The notes under the pieces: model-generated
What the model saw: only the letters and a program-made list of their open reading frames with translations
Databases searched by the model: none
Told to the model about the DNA's origin: nothing
Made by a program: the position numbers and the translations under genes
Assembly: GCA_947087265.1 (NCBI GenBank)
Contig: CAMUBY010000003.1
Location: forward strand, 1 to 64,000
Origin: an uncultured Clostridia bacterium
Lineage (GTDB): Bacteria > Bacillota > Clostridia > Christensenellales > Borkfalkiaceae
DNA length: 64,000 nt
Direction: 5' to 3'
Part shown: positions 29,601 to 35,884 of the stretch, piece by piece
Position numbering within the stretch: the stretch's first letter is position 1
Layout: every line of letters starts with the position of its first letter

Positions 29601-30167
29601 GCCGAGATACAGATACTTTGCGACTTCCTCGCACGTTGACGCAAGCCCCGCCACCAAACTTTCCGTGCGGTATGTATTCAGCATCTCTTCCGCTTCCGCA
29701 GGAGAGGCGACCAACACAAAATGGGGCGCGGATTCTCGGGTGGCAACGTCGGTAAAATAACGTGAATTTTCCTCCGTTCCTTTCAGGTAACAAACGGGCT
29801 GTCTGCCGTGAGAGAGCCCCGAAATTTTATCTGCGTGAAACTGCGCGGAAAGGAACTCATCTTCGGAAACGGCAGTATGTTCGGATACGGAATAACAAGC
29901 GTAAGGGTTTTGCGCGCGCGCCTCCTCGCCGACAGCGAGATAAACGTTGCGGCTTAAAACACGATTGAATGCGGAAGCCAACGCGTTGTCGCTCGGAAAC
30001 TGCGTAAAAAGCGCCGATTTGTCTGAAAGAAACGGCTGCGCCGAAATTTCCAGTTCGGGAAATTCGTAACCGCCCACCGACGAACTCCGATAGAAATCGG
30101 CGCTTGTGATGAGTTGCAGTTTCTCTTCTAACAGCATTTTCATTATGAGGCGTTCGTTGATTGGCAT
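26652..30167 (-). CDS. Pseudo-GH3 / pseudo-McrB fusion membrane protein (1171 aa)
   Basis: Residues 10-600 follow the GH3 beta-glucosidase plan: N-terminal barrel region (LQLITSADFYRS aligns with ADLLTGKDFWQT of the true GH3 at 44693-47131), GH3 C domain (ESVILLKNQDNILPL), and fibronectin-like domain (FPFGFGLSYTSFEYRN). The active-site motifs are gone: DGPHG is replaced by DKSAL, no SDW nucleophile motif exists, and the EGLDR acid/base motif is absent. Two transmembrane helices (about 643-665, 677-699) and an acidic linker follow. Residues 780-1085 align with the neighbouring McrB-like ATPases, but Walker A became DSVNRELLP and Walker B became ISDVSAK. With no signal peptide and a two-helix hairpin, both lobes should be cytosolic. 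GGAGG precedes the ATG. It is probably a regulatory or scaffold subunit. Confidence 0.85.
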   Translation of the reverse strand: MPINERLIMKMLLEEKLQLITSADFYRSSSVGGYEFPELEISAQPFLSDKSALFTQFPSDNALASAFNRVLSRNVYLAVGEEARAQNPYACYSVSEHTAVSEDEFLSAQFHADKISGLSHGRQPVCYLKGTEENSRYFTDVATRESAPHFVLVASPAEAEEMLNTYRTESLVAGLASTCEEVAKYLYLGCSFVFLKENVAEELVGYFAERTRAYREAYVDYREEKITLGELDRRARNFEIFDEALVDGACSRMISILRDMKEANESAKSAAGFRALEKSRKAVFNEITHAKLARTAAAESVILLKNQDNILPLHKEKKIALVGDCAQNPAYQRPFYIGQPTSECLPFEAVNSYELNAIGFAAGYANGERKQTLIDNALSLCADADCAIVYLCVPQGETVLPAEQKELIDALFVRGVRIIAVLDADGVPDLSFLSECSALLLSQRGGQEASKAVFDIICGRLCPSGKLTQSVSCELENGKKIEFPFGFGLSYTSFEYRNLKVNDGGISFTVENTGACGGYATPMLYVQKDESELFPQKTLRGFTKVYIKKNDAVRVEIPFDENTFRYYDKKKKRYRIDGGEYVLTVAENGAVEKLSGSIVLSDYKEKTKPQSEKVDSYGEDEDAAFTKHVKDGVRTKSGLSFGIKLFLAIAFFLYASAMLAVFAFSGIVPVKNAVLHYSVIGAVFAVAIALFITYTALIAKHRTQPVIPAEVALADMLNKMSDFEEIAKVTYQEPISEETQAQEQAEDEPTDEEDELPAEKTYDASFTYEEDETEFTDRTSLGELENGLREYARAFGVEIDVLSARQLFAAISACRIVVADSVNRELLPRFCAAVNGYFKGAGVTAASAEWNSVEDLLWQEEGEKRVLSAFSNTLHAAEMTPEKDFVAVISDVSAKNAIKWFAPLAESVQTSSKVRKLDLDGENKIALSENVCYLLVADEEGAAGLPRELVNASLQIQLMLSEAALQAELPVPKAVSRTDFAVLLSEARDTCFLGEKVWKKLDELFEIIGASERFRFGNKNVIQSEKFTSVLMECGADEGEALHALFLAKIVLVLKFTRLYSQDNGDNTLASMIEKLFPDEDFTKVRRALLRRVAVETAETEEPAETVSEQPATEEAPDASEAEEFVFEGVPKISEIVTEEEDREQAQQEYRAALEASDEPFGQQTETEDKA

Positions 30168-30248
30168 CCTGACCTCCGACGGCTCTTTCGTCCGTTTTGA
30201 CCTTTTTTTTGTACGCGAAAATAATCGCCGTATAGCGATACAGATTAC

Positions 30249-30277
30249 ATTATTTCATAAACCGCGAGAGTTATCAA
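30249..30277 (-). promoter_or_regulatory. Likely promoter of the 30-kb McrB-like operon
   Basis: On the minus strand, TTGATA (30272-30277) and AATAAT (30249-30254) are spaced by 17 bp, about 80 bp before the first gene of the operon. No other good promoter was noticed in the short intergenic gaps of the run, which supports a single transcript. Confidence 0.5.
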
Positions 30278-30356
30278 CAACTTTTCACAATCGATTCAAA
30301 GAAAAGATTTTCCTTTCGCAGTAGCCGAAAACACGCTTGCTTCATAAAATAACAGT

Positions 30357-30842
30357 ATGAGAAATTTAGTTTACGAGCGGAATCTCGCGCTGCAATACGC
30401 AAAAAAATGGGCGTTCCGCAGAAATCCTGCCTTTTACGATTTCAGCAATATCGGCGGCGACTGTACAAATTTTGCTTCTCAATGTATCTTTGCAGGCGCA
30501 GGGCTCATGAATTATACTCCCGTGACGGGCTGGTACTATATTTCTGCAAACGACCGCACCGCTTCCTGGACGGGCGTGGAATATCTTTACCGTTTTCTAA
30601 CCGAAAACGAAGGCGAAGGCCCGTATGCTAAGGAAGTGCCTCTTTCCGAACTCGAAGTGGGCGATATCGTTCAACTCGGACGCGAAACAGGCGATTTTTA
30701 CCACTCGCCCGTCGTCGTTGGTTTTTCGCGCGGACAGATTCTCGTGGCGGCACATTCCTACGATGCCTATAACAAACCCCTCTTTTCCTATACTTTCGAC
30801 CGTGTGCGCGGATTGCACATTCTCGGCGTAAGAAAGAATTAA
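30357..30842 (+). CDS. Amidase_6-type putative amidase (161 aa)
   Basis: This is a compact, complete copy of the putative amidase domain seen in Bacillota. The catalytic cysteine block GGDCTNFASQ has Cys36 and the His116 block is YHSPVVV. The N-terminal pattern (YERNLALQYAKKWAFRRNP) is typical of the family. No signal peptide or membrane helix is visible, so it is probably cytosolic, or in the spore if expressed during sporulation. There is no clear ribosome binding site; TAAAAT (30345-30350) lies only 6 bp before the ATG, so the transcript may be leaderless. MurG follows after 32 bp in the same direction, suggesting a cell-wall role. Substrate is not predictable from sequence. Confidence 0.85.
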   Translation: MRNLVYERNLALQYAKKWAFRRNPAFYDFSNIGGDCTNFASQCIFAGAGLMNYTPVTGWYYISANDRTASWTGVEYLYRFLTENEGEGPYAKEVPLSELEVGDIVQLGRETGDFYHSPVVVGFSRGQILVAAHSYDAYNKPLFSYTFDRVRGLHILGVRKN

Positions 30843-30874
30843 ATAAAAACCGTAAAGCGGAAAATACTATTTTT

Positions 30875-31921
30875 ATGAAACGGATTTTATTCACGGGCGG
30901 GGGGAGCGCAGGACACGTTATCCCCAACCTCGCCCTTATGAACGAACTCAAATATTCTTACCGCATTCTGTATATGGGCACGGGCGGAATCGAAAAAACG
31001 CTTGTGGGAAACAGCGGATTCCCTTTTTTTCAGGTAGATTGTCCGAAACTGGTTCGGGCGTTTACACTCGAAAACTTTAAAATTCCCTTTCGCCTTTCCC
31101 GCGCAAAAAAGAACGCGCTTGCCGTGATGAAGCGCGAACAGCCCGACCTCGTCTTTTCTAAGGGCGGTTTTGCTAGTTACCCCGCGGTTTGGGCGGCGCA
31201 CCGTTTGAAAATTCCCGTTCTAACGCATGAAAGCGACCTTTCTGCGGGACTGTGCACAAAACTAATTGCAAAAAAATGCAAGTATGTGCTCACTTCTTTT
31301 CCCGAAACCGCAACGTTTTTCAAGAACGGAAAACAGACGGGTTCTCCCATTCGCAAAGAAATTCTGAACGGTGAAAAATCGCGTGCGCTCCGCAAATACG
31401 GATTTCGGGAAGGTAAACCCGTGCTCCTTGTGCTCGGCGGCGGCAGCGGCAGTCGGGCGCTCAACGAAGCAATCGGCAAAAACCTCCCCTCCCTCTTGCA
31501 GAATTTCCAAATTCTGCACCTTACGGGAAAAGGCAATGCCGCTGAGAAAACGGAAGGATACGTTCCGCTCGAATTTGAAAACGATATGGGAAGCGCGTAC
31601 GCGGCAGCCGACCTTGTACTCGCGCGGGCAGGGAGCAATACCGTATTTGAAATTATGGCGTTAAAAAAGCCGTCCGTACTCGTACCCTTGACACGCGGTT
31701 CGCGCGGCGACCAGCTTCAAAACGCCGAATACTTTGAAAAAAAAGGTCTTTGTACGCTCCTCCGCGAAGAAAATCTGAGCGGACTTACGGGTGCGCTCTA
31801 CGGCACGCTTGCAAATACGGGCATGAAAACCGCGCTTAAAGAATCCGAACTCGGAAGCGGCACCCCCGTTATTCTGGACCTCATTAAAAGCGAAGTTTAT
31901 TCAAACGGTGCAAGCGTATAA
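30875..31921 (+). CDS. murG: MurG, lipid II synthase (UDP-GlcNAc transferase)
   Basis: MurG adds GlcNAc from UDP-GlcNAc to lipid I on the cytosolic face of the membrane, making lipid II for peptidoglycan. The GT-B fold motifs are visible: TGGGSAGHV at residues 7-15, the second G-loop LGGGSGSRALN in the C-terminal half, and the UDP-binding RAGSNTVFEI. The length of 348 residues is normal. The gene is away from a classical dcw cluster and follows the amidase gene by 32 bp. Its last 25 bp overlap the end of the convergent yunB gene. The ribosome binding site is weak (GCGGAAAA). A second murG could exist elsewhere in the genome; this one looks fully intact. Confidence 0.93.
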   Translation: MKRILFTGGGSAGHVIPNLALMNELKYSYRILYMGTGGIEKTLVGNSGFPFFQVDCPKLVRAFTLENFKIPFRLSRAKKNALAVMKREQPDLVFSKGGFASYPAVWAAHRLKIPVLTHESDLSAGLCTKLIAKKCKYVLTSFPETATFFKNGKQTGSPIRKEILNGEKSRALRKYGFREGKPVLLVLGGGSGSRALNEAIGKNLPSLLQNFQILHLTGKGNAAEKTEGYVPLEFENDMGSAYAAADLVLARAGSNTVFEIMALKKPSVLVPLTRGSRGDQLQNAEYFEKKGLCTLLREENLSGLTGALYGTLANTGMKTALKESELGSGTPVILDLIKSEVYSNGASV

Positions 31922-32553
31922 CCGTCGCCGAAAATATCCGCCTGTAAATAAGTATCGGGCACTTTGCCGATGAGCACGCTTTCGCAGATTAGCACCTCGG
32001 TTAAAGACGCGAAATTGCTCGTTCCCGACGGCATGACGATTGATATATCCGCAACGATTTCCAGATAAATGGAATGCTTGGTCTGGTTGATGCCAGCCTG
32101 CTCGAATTTAGATACGAAACGGCAGGCAACGTTGGATATGGGAATTATTTTGACGTTGATTTTGGGTCCGAAACCTGCCCATGCCTCTACGCCCGTGAGC
32201 GCGCCGAGCGGCACTTCAATACCGCCCTCACTCATTGTTTGCAGATTTTGTTGCGACATATAGGCAGCATCGCGTGCAATGCGGTTGATTTGCAGGGCGT
32301 TGGACGTAATGGCGAGGATATTCCCCTCCTCGTCGTGCTCGACGGCAACCAAATCTTCGTAACGAATGTGGTCGGAAAGCGTATAATAAATGGCGTCGTT
32401 TACGGCAACCGTTGTAATCGAACGCATACTCGCTTCGGCAATCGATTTCAAGACGCCCGTAATGTTGGCATGAATGAGCACGACAAGCCCGATGAATATA
32501 AAACTGAGCGCGGCAATTAAGATTCGGAGTTTGAATCTTTTTTTCTTTTTCAC
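31897..32553 (-). CDS. yunB: YunB-family sporulation protein
   Basis: A basic N-terminus and one transmembrane helix (about 10-30) are followed by the conserved domain of YunB, a sporulation protein. Recognisable blocks are NVKIIPISNVACRF, FEQAGINQTKHSIYLE and VLIGKVPDTYL. The start codon is GTG at 32551-32553. A CATAATAT element sits only 5 bp upstream, so the message may have almost no leader. YunB is made in the mother cell in Bacillus and is restricted to spore formers, so this gene is good evidence that the organism sporulates or descends from one that does. It is convergent with murG and overlaps its 3' end. Confidence 0.9.
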   Translation of the reverse strand: MKKKKRFKLRILIAALSFIFIGLVVLIHANITGVLKSIAEASMRSITTVAVNDAIYYTLSDHIRYEDLVAVEHDEEGNILAITSNALQINRIARDAAYMSQQNLQTMSEGGIEVPLGALTGVEAWAGFGPKINVKIIPISNVACRFVSKFEQAGINQTKHSIYLEIVADISIVMPSGTSNFASLTEVLICESVLIGKVPDTYLQADIFGDGYTLAPFE

Positions 32554-32607
32554 GCTTTATATTATGCGCGCTTGTCTATTTGCATTCGTAACAAGCGAAT
32601 GCGACAA

Positions 32608-32640
32608 TAAAAAACGCGGACGGGAATACCGTTCGCGTTC
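32608..32640 (-). terminator. Intrinsic terminator after the small conserved gene
   Basis: On the minus strand a 10-bp stem ACGCGAACGG/CCGTCCGCGT (one A-C mismatch) with a 5-nt loop is followed by six T residues. It lies about 20 bp after the 50-aa gene and should end the PrsA-like/uppP/small-gene transcript before yunB. Confidence 0.7.
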
Positions 32641-32658
32641 TCTTTCTTTCGTATTTCG

Positions 32659-32811
32659 TTAGGATTCCGATTCATAATGGCAATCGGAATATTGCGTAGG
32701 AGGCATCGTTTCGCCTTCACCCACATAAATCGTGTTGATGACGTTACCCTGCCCGTCGATTACTTTGTAAGAACCCGTTTTAGGACAAACGTCTCCGCAA
32801 TTCAATCTCAT
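32659..32811 (-). CDS. Conserved 50-residue small protein, YjzC-like pattern
   Basis: A short intact gene with an excellent ribosome binding site (GGAGGTGA, then 5 bases to ATG) and a terminator after its stop. The product begins MRLNCGDVCPKTGSYKV and contains VYVGEGETMPPTQ-like sequence (IYVGEGETMPPTQYSDCHY). The pattern CGDxxPxTGxYKVxD...GExMPPTQ recalls small YjzC-like proteins of Bacillota with unknown function. Three cysteines (5, 9, and one near the end) could bind metal; that is inference. It is 64 bp downstream of uppP in the same direction and is probably co-transcribed. Confidence 0.8.
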   Translation of the reverse strand: MRLNCGDVCPKTGSYKVIDGQGNVINTIYVGEGETMPPTQYSDCHYESES

Positions 32812-32874
32812 GTTTTCACCTCCGATACTACTATTTTGTGTCAGGAGGAATTTTTTATGCGCGTGCCGCGAAAA

Positions 32875-33693
32875 TCAAAGAATTGCAAGCGCGTCTAACC
32901 AGAAACAGGTCAAGGAAAGCAATACAAGGTAGAGAGAAAACCATTTATAATTCGCTTTGCTGATAATTTTCAGCATGAATTTAATGGCAATAAAACCGAA
33001 CACTGCGGCGGCGATAACACCGACAATCATGCCGATGATATCGTTTGTTCCGCATACAAGCGTCGTATCTTCGCTCGGAAAAATGATATTTTTGAGTTCC
33101 AGCACGAAACCGCCTAAAATGACGGGAATGCTCATGAGAAAAGAAAATTTAGCAAGTTTATCGGGTTTGGTGCCTGCAACCGTGCCGGCGAAAATTGTAG
33201 AACCGCTGCGCGAAATACCCGGGAACAGCGCAACCGCCTGCACAATTCCCATGGGAATAGTGTTTTTCCAGCCGAGTTCGGCATGAGTTTTGCGGCGCTT
33301 GGCAACCATCTCCGTTACAAGCAACATGAGCGCCGTGCAGGCAAAACAGATTGCAAGATACAAAATACCTTGTGCGCCGTTAAAAATATCCTCGATATAA
33401 TCGTTGCACAATAATCCTACCACCGCCGCGGGAATGGTTGCAACGATGAGCATGAGCAACGTTTTGAAAGGTTTTTTGAAGAGTGCGAGAATATCTTTGC
33501 GAAAAATGATACAAACGGAAACAAGCGTTCCGAAATGAAGCATGATATTCACGAACATCAGACTTTCATCGTTATAGCCCAAAATTTTCTGTAACAGCGT
33601 TAAATGTCCGCTTGACGAAACGGGCAGGAACTCTGTGAGCCCCTGCACCGCGCCTAATATAAATGTTTTCCAAATCGCTTCCCAAAGCGTCAT
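32875..33693 (-). CDS. uppP: UppP, undecaprenyl-diphosphatase
   Basis: Recycles undecaprenyl diphosphate to the monophosphate carrier lipid used for peptidoglycan and other wall polymers. It is an integral membrane protein. The family signatures are present: EFLPVSSSGHL near residue 20-30 and PGISRSGSTI around 155-165. Length 272 is standard, with about eight hydrophobic segments. It starts 16 bp after the PrsA-like gene, so the two are co-transcribed. Members of this family can raise bacitracin tolerance when abundant. Confidence 0.95.
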   Translation of the reverse strand: MTLWEAIWKTFILGAVQGLTEFLPVSSSGHLTLLQKILGYNDESLMFVNIMLHFGTLVSVCIIFRKDILALFKKPFKTLLMLIVATIPAAVVGLLCNDYIEDIFNGAQGILYLAICFACTALMLLVTEMVAKRRKTHAELGWKNTIPMGIVQAVALFPGISRSGSTIFAGTVAGTKPDKLAKFSFLMSIPVILGGFVLELKNIIFPSEDTTLVCGTNDIIGMIVGVIAAAVFGFIAIKFMLKIISKANYKWFSLYLVLLSLTCFWLDALAIL

Positions 33694-33709
33694 AACCGCT
33701 CCATAAAAT

Positions 33710-35782
33710 TTAAGAATCGATATTTGCTAAATCGGCATAAACTTTTTCGTTGACTTCTTTGCAATCGTCATAGACATTGGCAATCATTTTCTGACGGTTG
33801 CTGTTGAAGTCGCTCACGAAATTCGTTTTCATCGCTTCGTAGAAATAATAAGAGAACGTTCCCTCTTCTTCCCGTTGGCTATGGTCGTAAATGAAGGGTT
33901 TGATTTCACCGCTGCCGTTTTCCGTAAACGTGAACGTGCAGTAAATGATATGCCAGCCGTAATCGGAAGGAACAATGACATAACTACCTGCGCCGTTGTT
34001 GCAAGCCAACTGGGCGGCATACTCGAACTCGCTGACGAATTTCGTTTTGCCGAGCACAATGGAATAACCGAGATAGGGATTTAATCCTGCCGTATCGGTA
34101 TTGTACGCAAACGAGAGTTCGTTTATGATAGAAAACGCCTTATTCTCCTCGGAAGCCGCATAGAAAAGTTTATTTGCATCGAAATCGTCAAACGTAACTT
34201 GTCCCTGATAATAAACGAACTTGGAATAATCTACGTCGCCGTCGGAATTATAGTAGTCGCTCTGCGTAAAGTAATTTCTCGTGCTTCCCTTCGCAACCTG
34301 CGTGGAAGTCGTAAGTCCTTCGCTCGTAAGGTAGCCTTCCATCTCGTCGATAAATTCGTCGATATTGATTTTGTTGGGCGAAAGGGTATAAGTTCCGTCG
34401 TCCTTCTTTTGTACGCTGCCGTTATAAGTGTATTTGCCGAGGTAGTTTTTGAGCGGTTCGTATTTGGTATTGTCGCCCGTTTGCAGGCTCTCTTCAAAGA
34501 AGAGATAATTGCGGTCTGCGTTTCCGCCCGTAAAGCCCGTACCCTCGTACGAATAATCTTTCTTGCCGTTGAACCAACTTTCACGCTGGTCGGTCGCTTT
34601 GATTTTTTCAAGAATGCTTGCGCGTTGCTTGAAGGAGTTGCCGTTCTTGTCGCCCTCGTCGCCTTTCAGTTTCGCCACCGCATCCTGCTGCAACTTGCTG
34701 AACGGAAGCAGAATATTGATGACGTAACCGTAATTCGCTTCGGGAGCCGTGAGCAGGAACGTGGTGTTGGACATACTGTCTAACCCCGATTCAAAAGAGC
34801 TCTTATCCGCAGCGAACCCTGCCGCCTGCTTATTGTAAGTTTCGTTATAGTAATCCACCATATACGATTCGGACAACTTGCCCTCCGCTGTCTTTTCAAA
34901 CTCTTCGGTGAGTTTGGAAATGAGCGCGCTCTCGTATGCGGATTTCTTTTCATATTTGAAATACGATAAACTTTCAACGTCGTTCGTCTTCTCGCCGTCA
35001 AGGAGCAGACTGTTGCGGCGGAGATTGCCGAGGAACTCGGTATAAGCGTTCTTGCGGCTCGTTGCGGTGGAGCCCTCTACCGCCTCGTAAGAACCGCACT
35101 GCGCAAGCGAATTGCCGCCTACCGCCGTGTAAACTCTGTAATCGGCGTCGTAAAAATCACTGTTTGCCGTTTCTACGCCCGTGGGAAGCGCGCGGTCTTC
35201 GCCCGTTTGCGAATCGCTGTCGTCCTTCGACTGAATATAATCGGGCTCGTTGCTGTCCAACGTATTGTTGAACAGGCGGCGTGTGGAATATAATGCCTTC
35301 GCCTCCTCTTCTTCATCGAGGAAATAAGCAATCGCCGCAAGTTCGTCGCCGCTCTCTTTTCCCGCCGCTACCGCCGCTTCATACCCCGCGACCGTCAGTT
35401 TTGCGCCGTCTACTTCAACTTCGTTTTTCAAAAGGTAAAGCATCGTGTACTGAACGTCGAGCTGACGCATAACAAGGCTTTGGCATACCCAATCGAACGT
35501 TTGCTTGTAAGTCCAGCCGTAATTCTGCTGGTAGGAATAACCGACGTCCTGATAATGCGCAATCATATCGCGTTTGGTAATTTCGGCTTCGCTGATGACG
35601 CCCTTATATTCGTTGTATAAACCGCCTTCGGCAAATTTGCTGCTGCGGGTAATATCCACCGTTGCAACGACCTGCGCCAAATCTTTCTCAGGGTCTTTCG
35701 TGACTAAATCGCAGCCGACGAAACATCCGCACATGACCGCTCCTGCGAGCGCAACGGCAATTACTTTCTTCGTATTCTTCAT
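33710..35782 (-). CDS. PrsA/SurA-like foldase lipoprotein (690 aa)
   Basis: The signal peptide MKNTKKVIAVALAGAV ends at lipobox candidates (VMCGC, or FVGC a few residues later), so the protein is membrane-attached outside the cell. A SurA-N-like helical region follows, and near the C-terminus FVIVPSDYGWHIIYC-like sequence (YVIVPSDYGWHIIY) matches the last strand of parvulin-type prolyl isomerase domains. At 690 residues it is about twice the size of PrsA. Its position after prs-pth-mfd matches the order seen in many Clostridia, where a SurA/PrsA protein follows mfd. It has its own strong promoter in the gap after mfd. Likely role: folding of exported proteins, relevant to the many surface proteins in this window. 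Confidence 0.8.
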   Translation of the reverse strand: MKNTKKVIAVALAGAVMCGCFVGCDLVTKDPEKDLAQVVATVDITRSSKFAEGGLYNEYKGVISEAEITKRDMIAHYQDVGYSYQQNYGWTYKQTFDWVCQSLVMRQLDVQYTMLYLLKNEVEVDGAKLTVAGYEAAVAAGKESGDELAAIAYFLDEEEEAKALYSTRRLFNNTLDSNEPDYIQSKDDSDSQTGEDRALPTGVETANSDFYDADYRVYTAVGGNSLAQCGSYEAVEGSTATSRKNAYTEFLGNLRRNSLLLDGEKTNDVESLSYFKYEKKSAYESALISKLTEEFEKTAEGKLSESYMVDYYNETYNKQAAGFAADKSSFESGLDSMSNTTFLLTAPEANYGYVINILLPFSKLQQDAVAKLKGDEGDKNGNSFKQRASILEKIKATDQRESWFNGKKDYSYEGTGFTGGNADRNYLFFEESLQTGDNTKYEPLKNYLGKYTYNGSVQKKDDGTYTLSPNKINIDEFIDEMEGYLTSEGLTTSTQVAKGSTRNYFTQSDYYNSDGDVDYSKFVYYQGQVTFDDFDANKLFYAASEENKAFSIINELSFAYNTDTAGLNPYLGYSIVLGKTKFVSEFEYAAQLACNNGAGSYVIVPSDYGWHIIYCTFTFTENGSGEIKPFIYDHSQREEEGTFSYYFYEAMKTNFVSDFNSNRQKMIANVYDDCKEVNEKVYADLANIDS

Positions 35783-35838
35783 TCTGAACTCCGCTTTATT
35801 TTCGTTTGTGCGTAGTATCGCACACTAATACTCTTTCT

Positions 35839-35867
35839 ATTATAACCCATTTTCATAAAATGTGCAA
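35839..35867 (-). promoter_or_regulatory. Sigma-A promoter of the PrsA-like / uppP unit
   Basis: On the minus strand, TTGCAC (35862-35867) and a perfect TATAAT (35839-35844) are separated by 17 bp, just after the mfd stop codon and 57 bp before the PrsA-like start. Confidence 0.8.
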
Positions 35868-35884
35868 TGATTTCAACGGAAAAA

